This document shows positions 32,916 to 41,149 of a stretch of 64,000 nucleotides of DNA, piece after piece (position 1 is the first letter of the stretch; every line of letters starts with the position of its first letter). The position numbers were made by a program, and so were the translations under genes. The notes beneath the pieces were generated by a model. It did not search any database. It worked only from the letters and a program-made list of their open reading frames with translations, and had not been told where the DNA came from. Origin of the DNA: WVYX01 sp039592335 (GTDB lineage Bacteria > Gemmatimonadota > Gemmatimonadetes > Gemmatimonadales > GWC2-71-9); assembly GCA_039592335.1 (NCBI GenBank), contig JBDHBX010000003.1, positions 1-64,000 on the forward strand. Reading direction: 5' to 3'.

Positions 32916-33314
32916 GTGTCCGAATCCGAGGCTCGAGTTGCCCACATCGGCGTGGCCGTTGTCGACCTCGACGAAGCCGCCGCCTTCTACCGCGACGTCC
33001 TGGGTCTCGAGCTGTCCCCACCGGAAACAGCAGATGGGGTCCGAATTGTTTCCGTCGCGCTTGGCGACGTGGAGGTCGAGCTGCTGACCCCCGAGGCACC
33101 CGACAGCCCCGTCGCCAAGTTCATCGCCAAGCGCGGGCCCGGCATTCACCACATCTGCTATCGCGTCCCCGATCTCGACCGGGCACTCGAGCGCTGCCGC
33201 GAACGGGGCTACCGGCTGGTGGACCAAGCCCCCAGGGCCGGCGCGGGCGGCCGCCGCGTCGCCTTCGTGCATCCGAAGGTCACGGCCGGGATTCTGCTGG
33301 AACTGACCGAGTAG
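32916..33314 (+). CDS. mce: Methylmalonyl-CoA epimerase
   Basis: The 132-residue glyoxalase-fold protein has VAHIGVAVVDLDEAAAFYRDVLGLEL, VELLTPEAPDSPVAKFIAKRGPGIHHICYRV and the C-terminal AGGRRVAFVHPK and LLELTE. These supply the metal ligands (His, His, Glu) that define methylmalonyl-CoA epimerase, which interconverts (R)- and (S)-methylmalonyl-CoA in propionyl-CoA catabolism. Start GTG 32916 follows GGAGGATCC. The partner mutase is not in the window. Confidence 0.92.
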   Translation: MSESEARVAHIGVAVVDLDEAAAFYRDVLGLELSPPETADGVRIVSVALGDVEVELLTPEAPDSPVAKFIAKRGPGIHHICYRVPDLDRALERCRERGYRLVDQAPRAGAGGRRVAFVHPKVTAGILLELTE

Positions 33315-33329
33315 GCAGAGCGTCCCCGC

Positions 33330-33815
33330 TCAGACCCCTCCCGTTCCCGCCCCCGGGACGTCCTCGCACGAGCGGGAAGGATTGCCCGCCGAGGCGATGT
33401 CGATGCTGCTGATCAGCCATCCGTCACCGTACCGCACCAGCGCAAACGGCACGGTGTGCTCGCAGCCGCTCCGGGTGATCCGCACCTGAACCTGCCGCTG
33501 CTGCACCGTCGGCAGCGGCTCGAACGCCTGCGGCAGCACCTCGTACTGGTCGTTCTGCAGATACACGCCCATCACCGCAAGCCGCCGTTCCAACTCCTCT
33601 GGGTCCATCCAGGTCGAAGCCGGTCCGCGGTCGGCCGTGCCCCACAGAGCGCCCATGACGGGCATATCGCGGTCGTCCACCGCCTCCATGAACTGCTGCA
33701 CGGCGGCTTCCGGGTTCGACGGCGCGGGCACGTTCGCGGTCTGCCGCGACGAGCACGCCGCGACGGTGAGAACGGTCGCCAGCAGGGCTATACTTCTAGG
33801 AGTCATTCGTGTCAC
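33330..33815 (-). CDS. Putative lipoprotein, NTF2-like
   Basis: The 161-residue product has a lipoprotein signal (LATVLTVAACSS) and a mature domain with the NTF2-like/limonene-epoxide-hydrolase-like layout: AAVQQFMEAVDDRDMPVMGALWG, then VQVRITRSGCEHTVPFALVRYGDGWLISSID. The start may be the second Met (residue 4). Function unknown. It is convergent with the epimerase gene and divergent from pdxJ. Confidence 0.65.
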   Translation of the reverse strand: MTRMTPRSIALLATVLTVAACSSRQTANVPAPSNPEAAVQQFMEAVDDRDMPVMGALWGTADRGPASTWMDPEELERRLAVMGVYLQNDQYEVLPQAFEPLPTVQQRQVQVRITRSGCEHTVPFALVRYGDGWLISSIDIASAGNPSRSCEDVPGAGTGGV

Positions 33816-33858
33816 CGCGGTCGAACCTAAACGCTTCCCATAGGTGGGGCAAGCGCCT

Positions 33859-34584
33859 ATGCGTCTCTACATCAACGTCGATCACGTCGCCACGGTACGA
33901 CAGGCCCGGCGCACCGATGAGCCCGATCCGGTGGAGGCCGCGGCCGCCTGCGAGCGTGCCGGTGCCGACGGCATCACGATCCACCTGCGGGAGGACCGGC
34001 GGCACATCCAGGACGACGATGTCCGCCGGCTCGCCGACAGCGTGACGACCGTGCTCAATCTCGAGCTGGCCACGGCCGAGGAGATTCTCCAGTTGGCCAC
34101 CGAGCTCGCACCGCACCAGGCGACGCTCGTTCCGGAACGGCGCCAGGAGGTCACGACCGAGGGCGGGCTGAGCCTCGGCGCGCCCAACCACGCCACGGAG
34201 ACGCGGCTGGTGCAGGCGATCGAGCGACTCGCCGGGGCGGGCATCCGCGTGAGCCTGTTCATCGATCCCGACGTCGCCACGATCGAGCGCGCTGCCGAGC
34301 TGGGCGTGCCGGCCATCGAGCTGCACACGGGCGAGTACGCCAACACGTACCGTGACTCGGATGCGGCCCTAAAGCGATTGCGAGCCGCCGCGCGGCACGC
34401 CAGGGTGGCCGGCCTCGCGGTGCATGCCGGACACGGGCTCACACCGCGCAACGTGCAGCCTGTGGCGGCGATTCCCGAGCTCGAGGAACTCAATATCGGC
34501 CATACGATCGTGAGTCGCAGTATCATGGTGGGAATGGAGACCGCAGTCCGGGAGATGCGCGCGCTGGTCGATCAGGCGCGTTGA
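33859..34584 (+). CDS. pdxJ: Pyridoxine 5'-phosphate synthase
   Basis: The 241-residue TIM-barrel enzyme condenses 1-deoxyxylulose 5-phosphate with 3-amino-2-oxopropyl phosphate, the last ring-forming step of DXP-dependent vitamin B6 synthesis. Diagnostic motifs: INVDHVATVRQARR, DGITIHLREDRRHIQDDDV, ELVPERR-type TLVPERRQEVTTEGG, ELHTGEYA and HAGHGLTPRNV. Complete length. 23 bp before the next gene. Confidence 0.96.
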   Translation: MRLYINVDHVATVRQARRTDEPDPVEAAAACERAGADGITIHLREDRRHIQDDDVRRLADSVTTVLNLELATAEEILQLATELAPHQATLVPERRQEVTTEGGLSLGAPNHATETRLVQAIERLAGAGIRVSLFIDPDVATIERAAELGVPAIELHTGEYANTYRDSDAALKRLRAAARHARVAGLAVHAGHGLTPRNVQPVAAIPELEELNIGHTIVSRSIMVGMETAVREMRALVDQAR

Positions 34585-34607
34585 CCCACGATCGAGGGAG
34601 TCATAGT

Positions 34608-36470
34608 TTGGCGGCGATGAACCAGCAGATGGGCTTGTCCGAATTCTTCGCGATGGAGGCGGGTGAGTACCTCGAGCGCCTCGACGCACTCGTGTCCGGA
34701 GCCGATGCGCCCAAGACCGCCGAACTGGTCGGTCTGGCCCGCCAGCTGCGCGGCTCCGCGCTGATGGCCAAGCAGGCTCCCATCGCGACCGCCGCGGCCG
34801 CGTTCGAGAGCTTCGCGCGGGCGGTGCACGAGAATAGCCGCCCCTGGAATGAGGGGACCAAGCAGCTCGCTATCCGGGCAGTGGACGACTTCAAGATCCT
34901 GGTCCGTGCGGTTGCCGACTGGTCAGACGCCGAGGAGGCCAAGGCGCAGGCGTTGATCGCCGCGCTCGAGCCGGAGACCAGCCGGCCGGCGGTTGCGCGC
35001 GAGCGGCCCCCGGTGGATGCGCTGGATAGCGGCACGCGTGCGTTCATCGGACGCGAAGGTGCGTCGGTGGCCAGTGTGCTCGACCAGGCCGCGAAGTCGT
35101 TACAGCAGGATCCGAGCACGCGAGACCCCCTCGAGCGGGTACTGACCGTGATGCAGCCGTTGCGAGGCCTGGCCATGCTCGCCGAGCTGCCGCCCATGCC
35201 CGATCTGCTGGAGGGCGTCGAGCGCGCGGTTGGTGAGATCTCACGGCGTCGCGAGCCGGTGGCCGATGCCGCGCTGCTGTTCAACGCCGCGGCCAAGGCC
35301 CTCTCACGCGCCTCGCGGGAGATCTCCACCGCGGGACAGGCCGATCCCGACGCCGAGGAAACCCTCGACTTCGCCAAGCGCCTCGGGGCGATCCTCGACC
35401 TGGAAGGGGACGTACAGCCGATCGATGCGCTGTACCACGAGGACGCCGGCCCGCACGTCGTGGAGCGGGGCACCGCCTCGGTGCGCCCCGCCGAGCTGGG
35501 CCGTCTCGAGCTCGTCTCCCACGGCGAGCACCTGCGCCTGGCGGCCGACCAGCTGGAGCAGGGCAAGTCGGCGGCGCAGCGCGAGCTGCGCGCGCAGGCC
35601 CTCGCCGCGACGTTCCGGGCGCTGGCAGGTGCGGGCGGAGACCCGCTGCAGGATGCCGTGGCCCGCTTCGCCCACGCGGCGCGGCAGGCCGTCACCCAAG
35701 GTGCGGCGGTGCAGCAGACGGCGGAGTTCGCGGTCCGGCTGCGGGAAGCGGCAGCCGCGCTGGCCGAGAGCACGCAGGTCACCGAGCAGCAGTCCGCGGA
35801 GCGCCTGGCGGGGGTGACGGCCGCGCTGGGGGGGGCGCCGCAAGCGGCGCCTGCAGCACCGGCGGCCCAGGCACCGGCAGCGGAGCCCGCGGCTCCGGCA
35901 GCGGCAGCCGAGGCGCCCGCAACCCCGCCGCCTTCGGTGACCCCAGCGGCGGCAGCGACGCCACCCACCGCACCTCCCGCGACGGCCGCACCCGCGAGTG
36001 CCACCGCGCCCACCGGTGCCCCGGCCGGAACGGAACCCAACGACCTTGCCGGGAGTTGGGCGCGGTTCGAGCGCTATGCCGGGGTATTGGGATTGAGCGC
36101 GCCCTCGCTCGATGAGTTCCTCGCCGGACCTCCGAGCGACCCGGCGCAGGCCGTGGTACCGGCCCCGGCTGCGGTACCGGCCCCGGCTACGGTACCGGCC
36201 CCGGCAGCGGCACCGACCCCGGCAGCGGCACCGACCCCGGCAGCGGCACCGACCCCGGCCGCGGCAGCGGCACCGACCCCAACGGCGCCGGCCGAGCCGA
36301 TCGTGTCGATTACGGACCTCTGCTACAGCGGCCAGGCCGCCGTCAGTCGCGCGCTCGGGCTTCGCGCGGAGATTCGCGCAGCGCTGGGTCGCGGTGCCAG
36401 CGAGGCCGACGTCCGCGACCTCATCGAGGAAGCCTTCGATCTCTTCGAACTCGGCACCAAGCAGCAGTAA
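34608..36470 (+). CDS. Degenerate Hpt-domain protein with Ala/Pro-rich linker
   Basis: The 620-residue protein has an N-terminal four-helix, Hpt-like domain (SEFFAMEAGEYLERLDALV and LVGLARQLRGSALMAKQ). The phosphoacceptor His of AHxLKGSA is replaced by Arg45. A second degenerate Hpt-like helix pair (VMQPLRGLAMLAELPPMPDLLEGVERAV) is also His-less. Residues 405-560 are Ala/Pro-rich, and a short C-terminal domain ends ADVRDLIEEAFDLFELG. GAGGGAG lies 8 nt before TTG 34608 (ATG 34617 is the alternative). It is probably a scaffold in the signalling network; it cannot relay phosphate by the usual residue. Confidence 0.6.
   Translation: MAAMNQQMGLSEFFAMEAGEYLERLDALVSGADAPKTAELVGLARQLRGSALMAKQAPIATAAAAFESFARAVHENSRPWNEGTKQLAIRAVDDFKILVRAVADWSDAEEAKAQALIAALEPETSRPAVARERPPVDALDSGTRAFIGREGASVASVLDQAAKSLQQDPSTRDPLERVLTVMQPLRGLAMLAELPPMPDLLEGVERAVGEISRRREPVADAALLFNAAAKALSRASREISTAGQADPDAEETLDFAKRLGAILDLEGDVQPIDALYHEDAGPHVVERGTASVRPAELGRLELVSHGEHLRLAADQLEQGKSAAQRELRAQALAATFRALAGAGGDPLQDAVARFAHAARQAVTQGAAVQQTAEFAVRLREAAAALAESTQVTEQQSAERLAGVTAALGGAPQAAPAAPAAQAPAAEPAAPAAAAEAPATPPPSVTPAAAATPPTAPPATAAPASATAPTGAPAGTEPNDLAGSWARFERYAGVLGLSAPSLDEFLAGPPSDPAQAVVPAPAAVPAPATVPAPAAAPTPAAAPTPAAAPTPAAAAAPTPTAPAEPIVSITDLCYSGQAAVSRALGLRAEIRAALGRGASEADVRDLIEEAFDLFELGTKQQ
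36156..36263 (+). repeat. 18-bp tandem repeat encoding Pro-Ala linker
   Basis: Six head-to-tail units of 18 bp (type GTACCGGCCCCGGCTGCG, later GCACCGACCCCGGCAGCG) with period-exact starts at 36156, 36174, 36192, 36210, 36228 and 36246. They encode VPAPAA/APTPAA repeats inside the Hpt-like protein. Units are nearly identical, so copy number may vary between strains. Confidence 0.9.
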
Positions 36471-36498
36471 GTCCGCCCGTCACCTCCGCTGGTCCGGC

Positions 36499-37512
36499 GT
36501 GGCGGGGGTCGTTGTGTCGATCCTCCTCTTGTGGTGGACCCTGCATGACGTCTCTCTGGCCGAGGTGTGGCAGCGAGTTCGCGGGGTCCGACTGCTGCCC
36601 CTCTTCGCCACGCTCGTGCTGGCGACGGCCCAGTTTCCCCTGCGGACCATCCGGTGGCGCTACCTGCTGCGCCTCGAGGGGGAGACGCTCCCCTTCACCC
36701 CCCTGTGGCACGCCACCGCCATCGGCTTCATGGCGAACAACCTGCTCCCGGCCCGGGCCGGCGAGTTCGCCCGCGCGTACGCCGCGCATCGCCTCACCGC
36801 CGTCCGGTTTTCGACGGCGTTCGCCTCGATCGCGGTAGAGCGGGTACTGGACGGGATCACGCTGGTGGCCCTGCTCACCGTGGCGATCTCGGCCGGCGGG
36901 TTTGCGGCCGGCACGGCGGTCGGCAGTGTCACGCTGGGCGGGGTGGCGCGGGGCGCAGGGATGTTCTTCGGCGGGCTCCTGGTGGTGGCCCTCGCGCTGG
37001 TGCACTGGCCGGCGCCGGCCCTGCGCTTCGCGCACCGGGTCAGCCACCTGGTGTTACCCACGCGCTGGGCCAATCGCCTGCTGCAGATCCTGGAGGGCAT
37101 GCTCTCCGGGCTCGACGCCCTGCGGCGCCCCGGGCAGTTCGCCATCGTGATCGTCTGGTCGCTCGTGGTGTGGCTGGTGTCGGCGGCGTCGCTCGGCATG
37201 GGCCTGGTGGCGTTCAACATCGACGCGCCGTGGAGCGCGGCGCTCCTGCTGCAGGGTCTTATCGCGTTCGGCGTGGCGATTCCCTCTTCCCCGGGCTTCT
37301 TCGGCCCGTTCGAGGCCATGACCCGCGTGTCCCTCGCCCTCTACGGCGTGGAAGCGGGGCGCGCGGTGTCGTACGCCGTAGGGTATCACCTGGGCACGTT
37401 CCTGCCCATCACGCTGCTGGGGATGTGGTCGCTCTCACGCGCGCATCTCCACCTGGTCGACCTGCGGGTGCGTCCGGTGAACAACGAGGGCGAGGCGGCC
37501 GACGATGCCTGA
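36499..37512 (+). CDS. Lysylphosphatidylglycerol synthase TM region/flippase-like protein (UPF0104)
   Basis: Polytopic protein with about 8 membrane helices. It has FMANNLLPARAGEFARAYAAHRLT (the LPARAGE signature), ERVLDGITLVALL, and IAFGVAIPSSPGFFGPFEAMTRVSLALYGV. This is the membrane part of MprF-like flippases and YbhN-type proteins, thought to move lipids across the inner membrane. GTG 36499 is the nearest start after the upstream gene; no clear RBS, and an earlier start inside the upstream gene is possible. It overlaps ispE by 8 bp. Confidence 0.78.
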   Translation: MAGVVVSILLLWWTLHDVSLAEVWQRVRGVRLLPLFATLVLATAQFPLRTIRWRYLLRLEGETLPFTPLWHATAIGFMANNLLPARAGEFARAYAAHRLTAVRFSTAFASIAVERVLDGITLVALLTVAISAGGFAAGTAVGSVTLGGVARGAGMFFGGLLVVALALVHWPAPALRFAHRVSHLVLPTRWANRLLQILEGMLSGLDALRRPGQFAIVIVWSLVVWLVSAASLGMGLVAFNIDAPWSAALLLQGLIAFGVAIPSSPGFFGPFEAMTRVSLALYGVEAGRAVSYAVGYHLGTFLPITLLGMWSLSRAHLHLVDLRVRPVNNEGEAADDA

Positions 37513-38392
37513 CCGCGTGACCGTTCGGGCCCACGCGAAGGCGAACCTGTTCCTGCGGGTGCTCGCGCGGGAGGCATCGGGTTTCCACCAACTCGAGACG
37601 TTGTTCACCCTGCTCGAGCTGCACGACGAGCTCCTGGTCGAGCGGACGGCGAGCGGTATCGCACTCACGACCGAGGGAGCGGACACGGGCCCGGTCGAGG
37701 AGAACCTGGCCCACCGTGCCGCCGCCAAGGTGCTCGAGGCGACCGGCAGCCATTTCGGCGTGCGCCTCCACCTGGTGAAACGGATTCCCGTGCAGGCCGG
37801 GCTCGGGGGCGGCTCGAGTGACGGCGCGGCGGCCCTTCACGCCGTCAACCACTTGGCGGGTGACGCGATCCCGCGGCACGAGATCCTGCACTTCGCCGCC
37901 CAACTGGGCAGCGACGTGGCGTTCCTGGCCTCCGGAGCGCCCATGGCGCTCGCCTGGGGCCGGGGCGAGCGCCTGTTTCGGGTGCGACCACCCCAGGCGG
38001 CTCCCGCCTTGCTGATCGTGCCGCGCTTCGGCATCGACACCAAGGGCGCTTACGCCCTGCTGGACGCGGGCGCGGCACGAGAGCAGCGTCGCGGCCCCGT
38101 GGTGCTGGAGCGAGACGGCTTCGCCACCTGGGGCGGCATCGGCCGGCTCGGTGGCAACGACTTCGAGGGGCCCGTCTTCGGCCGAGAGCCTGAGCTCAGG
38201 ACGATCTTCGAACGGGTCGCCGGCACGCATCCCCTACTGGTGCGGATGTCGGGATCGGGCTCGGCCGTGCTGGGGATCTACAAGAACGAGGCGGAGCGCG
38301 ACGGAGCCGCGCTCGAGATCGGCGCGCGTGATAGACAGGTGATCGCGACGTGGACCCGCGACGCACCGGCCCCGGGTCCGGAAGACTCCTAG
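37505..38392 (+). CDS. ispE: 4-(cytidine 5'-diphospho)-2-C-methyl-D-erythritol kinase
   Basis: The 295-residue GHMP kinase phosphorylates CDP-methylerythritol in the non-mevalonate isoprenoid pathway. Motifs: RAHAKANLFLRVLAREASGFHQLET, the ATP-binding glycine loop IPVQAGLGGGSSDGAA, and MSGSGSAVLGI. Complete. It sits directly after the flippase-like gene; pdxJ and ispE draw on the same DXP pool. Confidence 0.94.
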   Translation: MPDRVTVRAHAKANLFLRVLAREASGFHQLETLFTLLELHDELLVERTASGIALTTEGADTGPVEENLAHRAAAKVLEATGSHFGVRLHLVKRIPVQAGLGGGSSDGAAALHAVNHLAGDAIPRHEILHFAAQLGSDVAFLASGAPMALAWGRGERLFRVRPPQAAPALLIVPRFGIDTKGAYALLDAGAAREQRRGPVVLERDGFATWGGIGRLGGNDFEGPVFGREPELRTIFERVAGTHPLLVRMSGSGSAVLGIYKNEAERDGAALEIGARDRQVIATWTRDAPAPGPEDS

Positions 38393-39288
38393 GGAGCGGT
38401 GAGGAAGGCGAGTCGGGACGACAGCTCGAACTGACTCGCTTCCTTGAGGTCGGGAGAGATCGACTCCAGCAGCCGGTTCAGGGCCTCCGTCGCGAAGGAG
38501 AACCCCTTTCGCTCCGGGTGTTCGGGAGCGGGCCTTCCCACCATTGGCCGCTGCCGCGGCTGCATGTTCACGAGCCGCCGGTCCACCGAGCCGTTCGTGA
38601 GGCGCTCCTCGAATTCTTGCACCAACATCTCCATGTTGGTCGTAGCGTTGGGCAACGCCAGCTTCCCGAGCCCACCGAAGTCCACCGAATTCTGCAGCAC
38701 CGTGAGGCGCCGCGCCGTGCCCCCGTCCGTGAAGTACACGTCGAGGAACGACGATTCTCCCACTCCCCCCCCGGCCCTGCCCACCGCGCTGCTGCGTCCG
38801 CCGAGCCCGCCGAAGCCCACCAGTGAGTCGCGCGTCATGAACACGGCGCTGCTGCGCCGCGTCAGCCCCTCAGTGATGCCGCTCCCGCCCGTGTGCGCCG
38901 GATCCAGTCCCGACGGCTGCCGTGGTGTGCAGTACACGGCAGTGGCGCTGGCATCGTAGGGAATGGCCACCTCGGCACCTTCGACCGCGGCCACGAAGCC
39001 TGCATCGGAGAACACGAAGGACTGCACTTCTTCTCGGGGGGGTAGCGCACCCAGGGCGTCACCGGGCACGATCGCCACGTTGAGCCCGGCGGCCGCCAGC
39101 TCAGCGACCGTCTCCTCCATCGTCACCGCCTCGTTCGCGGCGAGCCATATCTCCGGTACCGGGTAGTTGGCCTTCATCCGGATCTCGGCCGGGGAAAGCC
39201 CGAGGCCGGGCGCCGCACGGGCGGGGTCAACCTCGCCGTGCGGTGGGTTGGAGACGATCAGCGTGTAGGCAGCCACAGCGTGTGCCAA
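38389..39288 (-). CDS. Hypothetical protein
   Basis: The 299-residue soluble protein is not recognised. Visible features are LGLSPAEIRMKANYPVPEIWLA, an alpha/beta stretch with ALPPREEVQSFVFSDAGFVAAVEG, and a Gly-rich low-complexity segment (VGFGGLGGRSSAVGRAGGGVG). The start is TTG 39288 with CGGAG 8 nt upstream, or GTG 39276. It overlaps ispE by 4 bp on the opposite strand and is divergent from the pilin operon. Confidence 0.5.
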   Translation of the reverse strand: MAHAVAAYTLIVSNPPHGEVDPARAAPGLGLSPAEIRMKANYPVPEIWLAANEAVTMEETVAELAAAGLNVAIVPGDALGALPPREEVQSFVFSDAGFVAAVEGAEVAIPYDASATAVYCTPRQPSGLDPAHTGGSGITEGLTRRSSAVFMTRDSLVGFGGLGGRSSAVGRAGGGVGESSFLDVYFTDGGTARRLTVLQNSVDFGGLGKLALPNATTNMEMLVQEFEERLTNGSVDRRLVNMQPRQRPMVGRPAPEHPERKGFSFATEALNRLLESISPDLKEASQFELSSRLAFLTAP

Positions 39289-39481
39289 AGTATACTCCGG
39301 TCCACTATGTGTCTACGAAATGTGGCGGGGTGGGACTGTGACGGGGGACACATCCCACGCCGGCCTCGCAGCGCTATTAGAGGGACGATTAGTGAACCCC
39401 TCGCGGTAACGGCGAGGCGACTCCCGTGTCGCGGAGCAGTGGGTCTCCGCTCTGCGGCCTGACGCGGCCGAAGGAGGGTGA

Positions 39482-39925
39482 GTGTCGCGTTCTGGATTCA
39501 CCCTCGTTGAATCCGTCATCGCGATCGTCATCATTGGTGTTCTGGTTGCAGTGGGCATGCCTCGCTTCAAGGATTGGCTGCTGCGCGAGGAAGTGCGCTC
39601 TGCGCGTCGCCAGATCACCACTCACCTCGCGCGCGGGCGTGCCACCGCCGTGTACCGTGGCTGCACCGCCGTGCTGCACATCGATGACTCCGCCCATCGC
39701 ATCTGGATCACTGCGTGCCCCGTTCAGGGCGCGGGGCTTGACACCGTGGGAACCGTCGATCGGTTCGTGGACCACTTCGGCGTGACGTTCACGACGGATG
39801 GTGACTCGGTGCTGTTCACCCCCCAGGGGGTGGCGCTGGCCACCGCCTCGATCTCCATGACGTTCTCCAAGGCGGGCTACTCGAACTCGCTGCTCATCAC
39901 CCCCGTGGGACGGGCCGTATGGTGA
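39482..39925 (+). CDS. GspH/FimT-type pseudopilin
   Basis: The 147-residue type IV pilin-like protein has the prepilin cleavage motif SRSGFTLVESVIAI (cut after Gly, Glu at +5), a 20-residue hydrophobic helix and a GspH-type C-terminal domain. Start GTG 39482 has AAGGAGG upstream. First gene of a four-gene minor-pilin operon; overlaps the next gene by 7 bp. Confidence 0.85.
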   Translation: MSRSGFTLVESVIAIVIIGVLVAVGMPRFKDWLLREEVRSARRQITTHLARGRATAVYRGCTAVLHIDDSAHRIWITACPVQGAGLDTVGTVDRFVDHFGVTFTTDGDSVLFTPQGVALATASISMTFSKAGYSNSLLITPVGRAVW

Positions 39926-40281
39926 AGAGCGAGAGTGGCTTCACCATCGTCGAGCTGATCGTGGCCGTCACCATCTTCGTCTGGGGATTGCTGGCCCTGC
40001 TCGGAGCCAACATGCTGGTGGTCCAGCTCGTGGCCGCCGGCGACCGTGCGGCGACCGCGTCGTTCTATGCCCGGGAGCAGCTCGAGACGATGCGGGGGGT
40101 GAGCTGCGGAGCCCTCACGGACGGCAGTGCCACCAAGGGCGGTGCTTACCAACTCGTGTGGGACGTCGAGTCGGCCTACGGCGGCAGCGCCGCCCACGTA
40201 GAGCTGCTCGTGACGTACCCGGGATTGCGGGGCATTACCCGCACCGACACCGTGGAGAGCTCGATCCTATGCGTGCGCTGA
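39919..40281 (+). CDS. Type IV pilus modification protein (PilV-like)
   Basis: The 120-residue prepilin begins MVKSESGFTIVELIVAVTIFVWG with a class III signal (SG/FTIVE). The remaining domain is short, with two cysteines (SCGA and ILCVR). Minor pilins such as PilV prime pilus assembly at the inner membrane. It overlaps both neighbours. Confidence 0.78.
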   Translation: MVKSESGFTIVELIVAVTIFVWGLLALLGANMLVVQLVAAGDRAATASFYAREQLETMRGVSCGALTDGSATKGGAYQLVWDVESAYGGSAAHVELLVTYPGLRGITRTDTVESSILCVR

Positions 40282-41147
40282 GCAACCGCGGCTTCACGCT
40301 GATCGAGCTCCTGATCGTGATGGTCATGCTGGGGGTGATCCTGGCAGCCATCCAGCAATCCGTCGGCTCCACGCAGCGCATTACGGGCACGCAGGTGCAG
40401 CGGCTGCACGTGCAGCAGAACACCCGCGCCGCGGCTCTGTACCTCACCTACGCGCTGCGCGAGCTCGACGCCTCGGACCGCGACATCCAGTCGGCGAGCG
40501 CCACGCAGCTCCGCGTCCGCGGGATGCGCTGGACCGGGGTGCTGTGCACGGCGCCAGTGGCCATCGTGGGCGGCGTGGGCTTCGTGCTGCGGGACTCGTT
40601 GCAGTTCGGCGTGCGGGCCCCGAACTCGGCGCTCGATTCGATCCTGTTGTTCCGCGACGGCAACCCTGCGATCCGTACCGACGATCGCTGGCTGGTGGGC
40701 GGCCTCCTGGCCAGCGGTTCGGGGAACTGCCCGGACGGCGCACCGGGAACGGTGCTCAACGTGACCATCACGGCAGCCTCGGGAGGCGTGGATTCCGCCC
40801 TCACGGGGCTCTTCGCCGGCGCTCCCATCCGGGGGTTCCAGGCCGAAGAGATCCAGCTGTATCAGGATGCGGGGGGGGATTACTGGCTGGGGCAGCGTGC
40901 GGCCAACCGCGGCGGCGGGTGGAGCGACATGGAAGAGCTGGTGGGTCCCCTCACCGCCGACGGACTGGAGTTCGCGTACTACGACAGCACGGGGGCCAGC
41001 GCGGCGACGGTGCTCGACGTCGCGAGTGTCGGACTCGTGGTGCGCGGCCGCTCACCGCGGACGGCACACCTGCCGAGCGGTGGGATCGGCTACGTCCAAG
41101 ACTCGGTCATCACGCGCGTGACGCTGCGCAACAACCAGGGGTTCTGA
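40269..41147 (+). CDS. PilW/GspJ-like minor pseudopilin
   Basis: The 292-residue prepilin starts at ATG 40269 with MRALSNRGFTLIELLIVMVMLGVIL, a canonical class III leader cleaved at G/F. A beta-rich C-terminal domain with CTAPVAIVGG and GNCPDGAPG follows. The order GspH-PilV-PilW-PilX matches minor-pilin operons. Alternative upstream starts give no leader. Confidence 0.82.
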   Translation: MRALSNRGFTLIELLIVMVMLGVILAAIQQSVGSTQRITGTQVQRLHVQQNTRAAALYLTYALRELDASDRDIQSASATQLRVRGMRWTGVLCTAPVAIVGGVGFVLRDSLQFGVRAPNSALDSILLFRDGNPAIRTDDRWLVGGLLASGSGNCPDGAPGTVLNVTITAASGGVDSALTGLFAGAPIRGFQAEEIQLYQDAGGDYWLGQRAANRGGGWSDMEELVGPLTADGLEFAYYDSTGASAATVLDVASVGLVVRGRSPRTAHLPSGGIGYVQDSVITRVTLRNNQGF

Positions 41148-41149
41148 CC

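Noticed and set aside
36156..36263. CRISPR-like array
   Set aside because: Units are adjacent, without spacers, in frame in a coding sequence.
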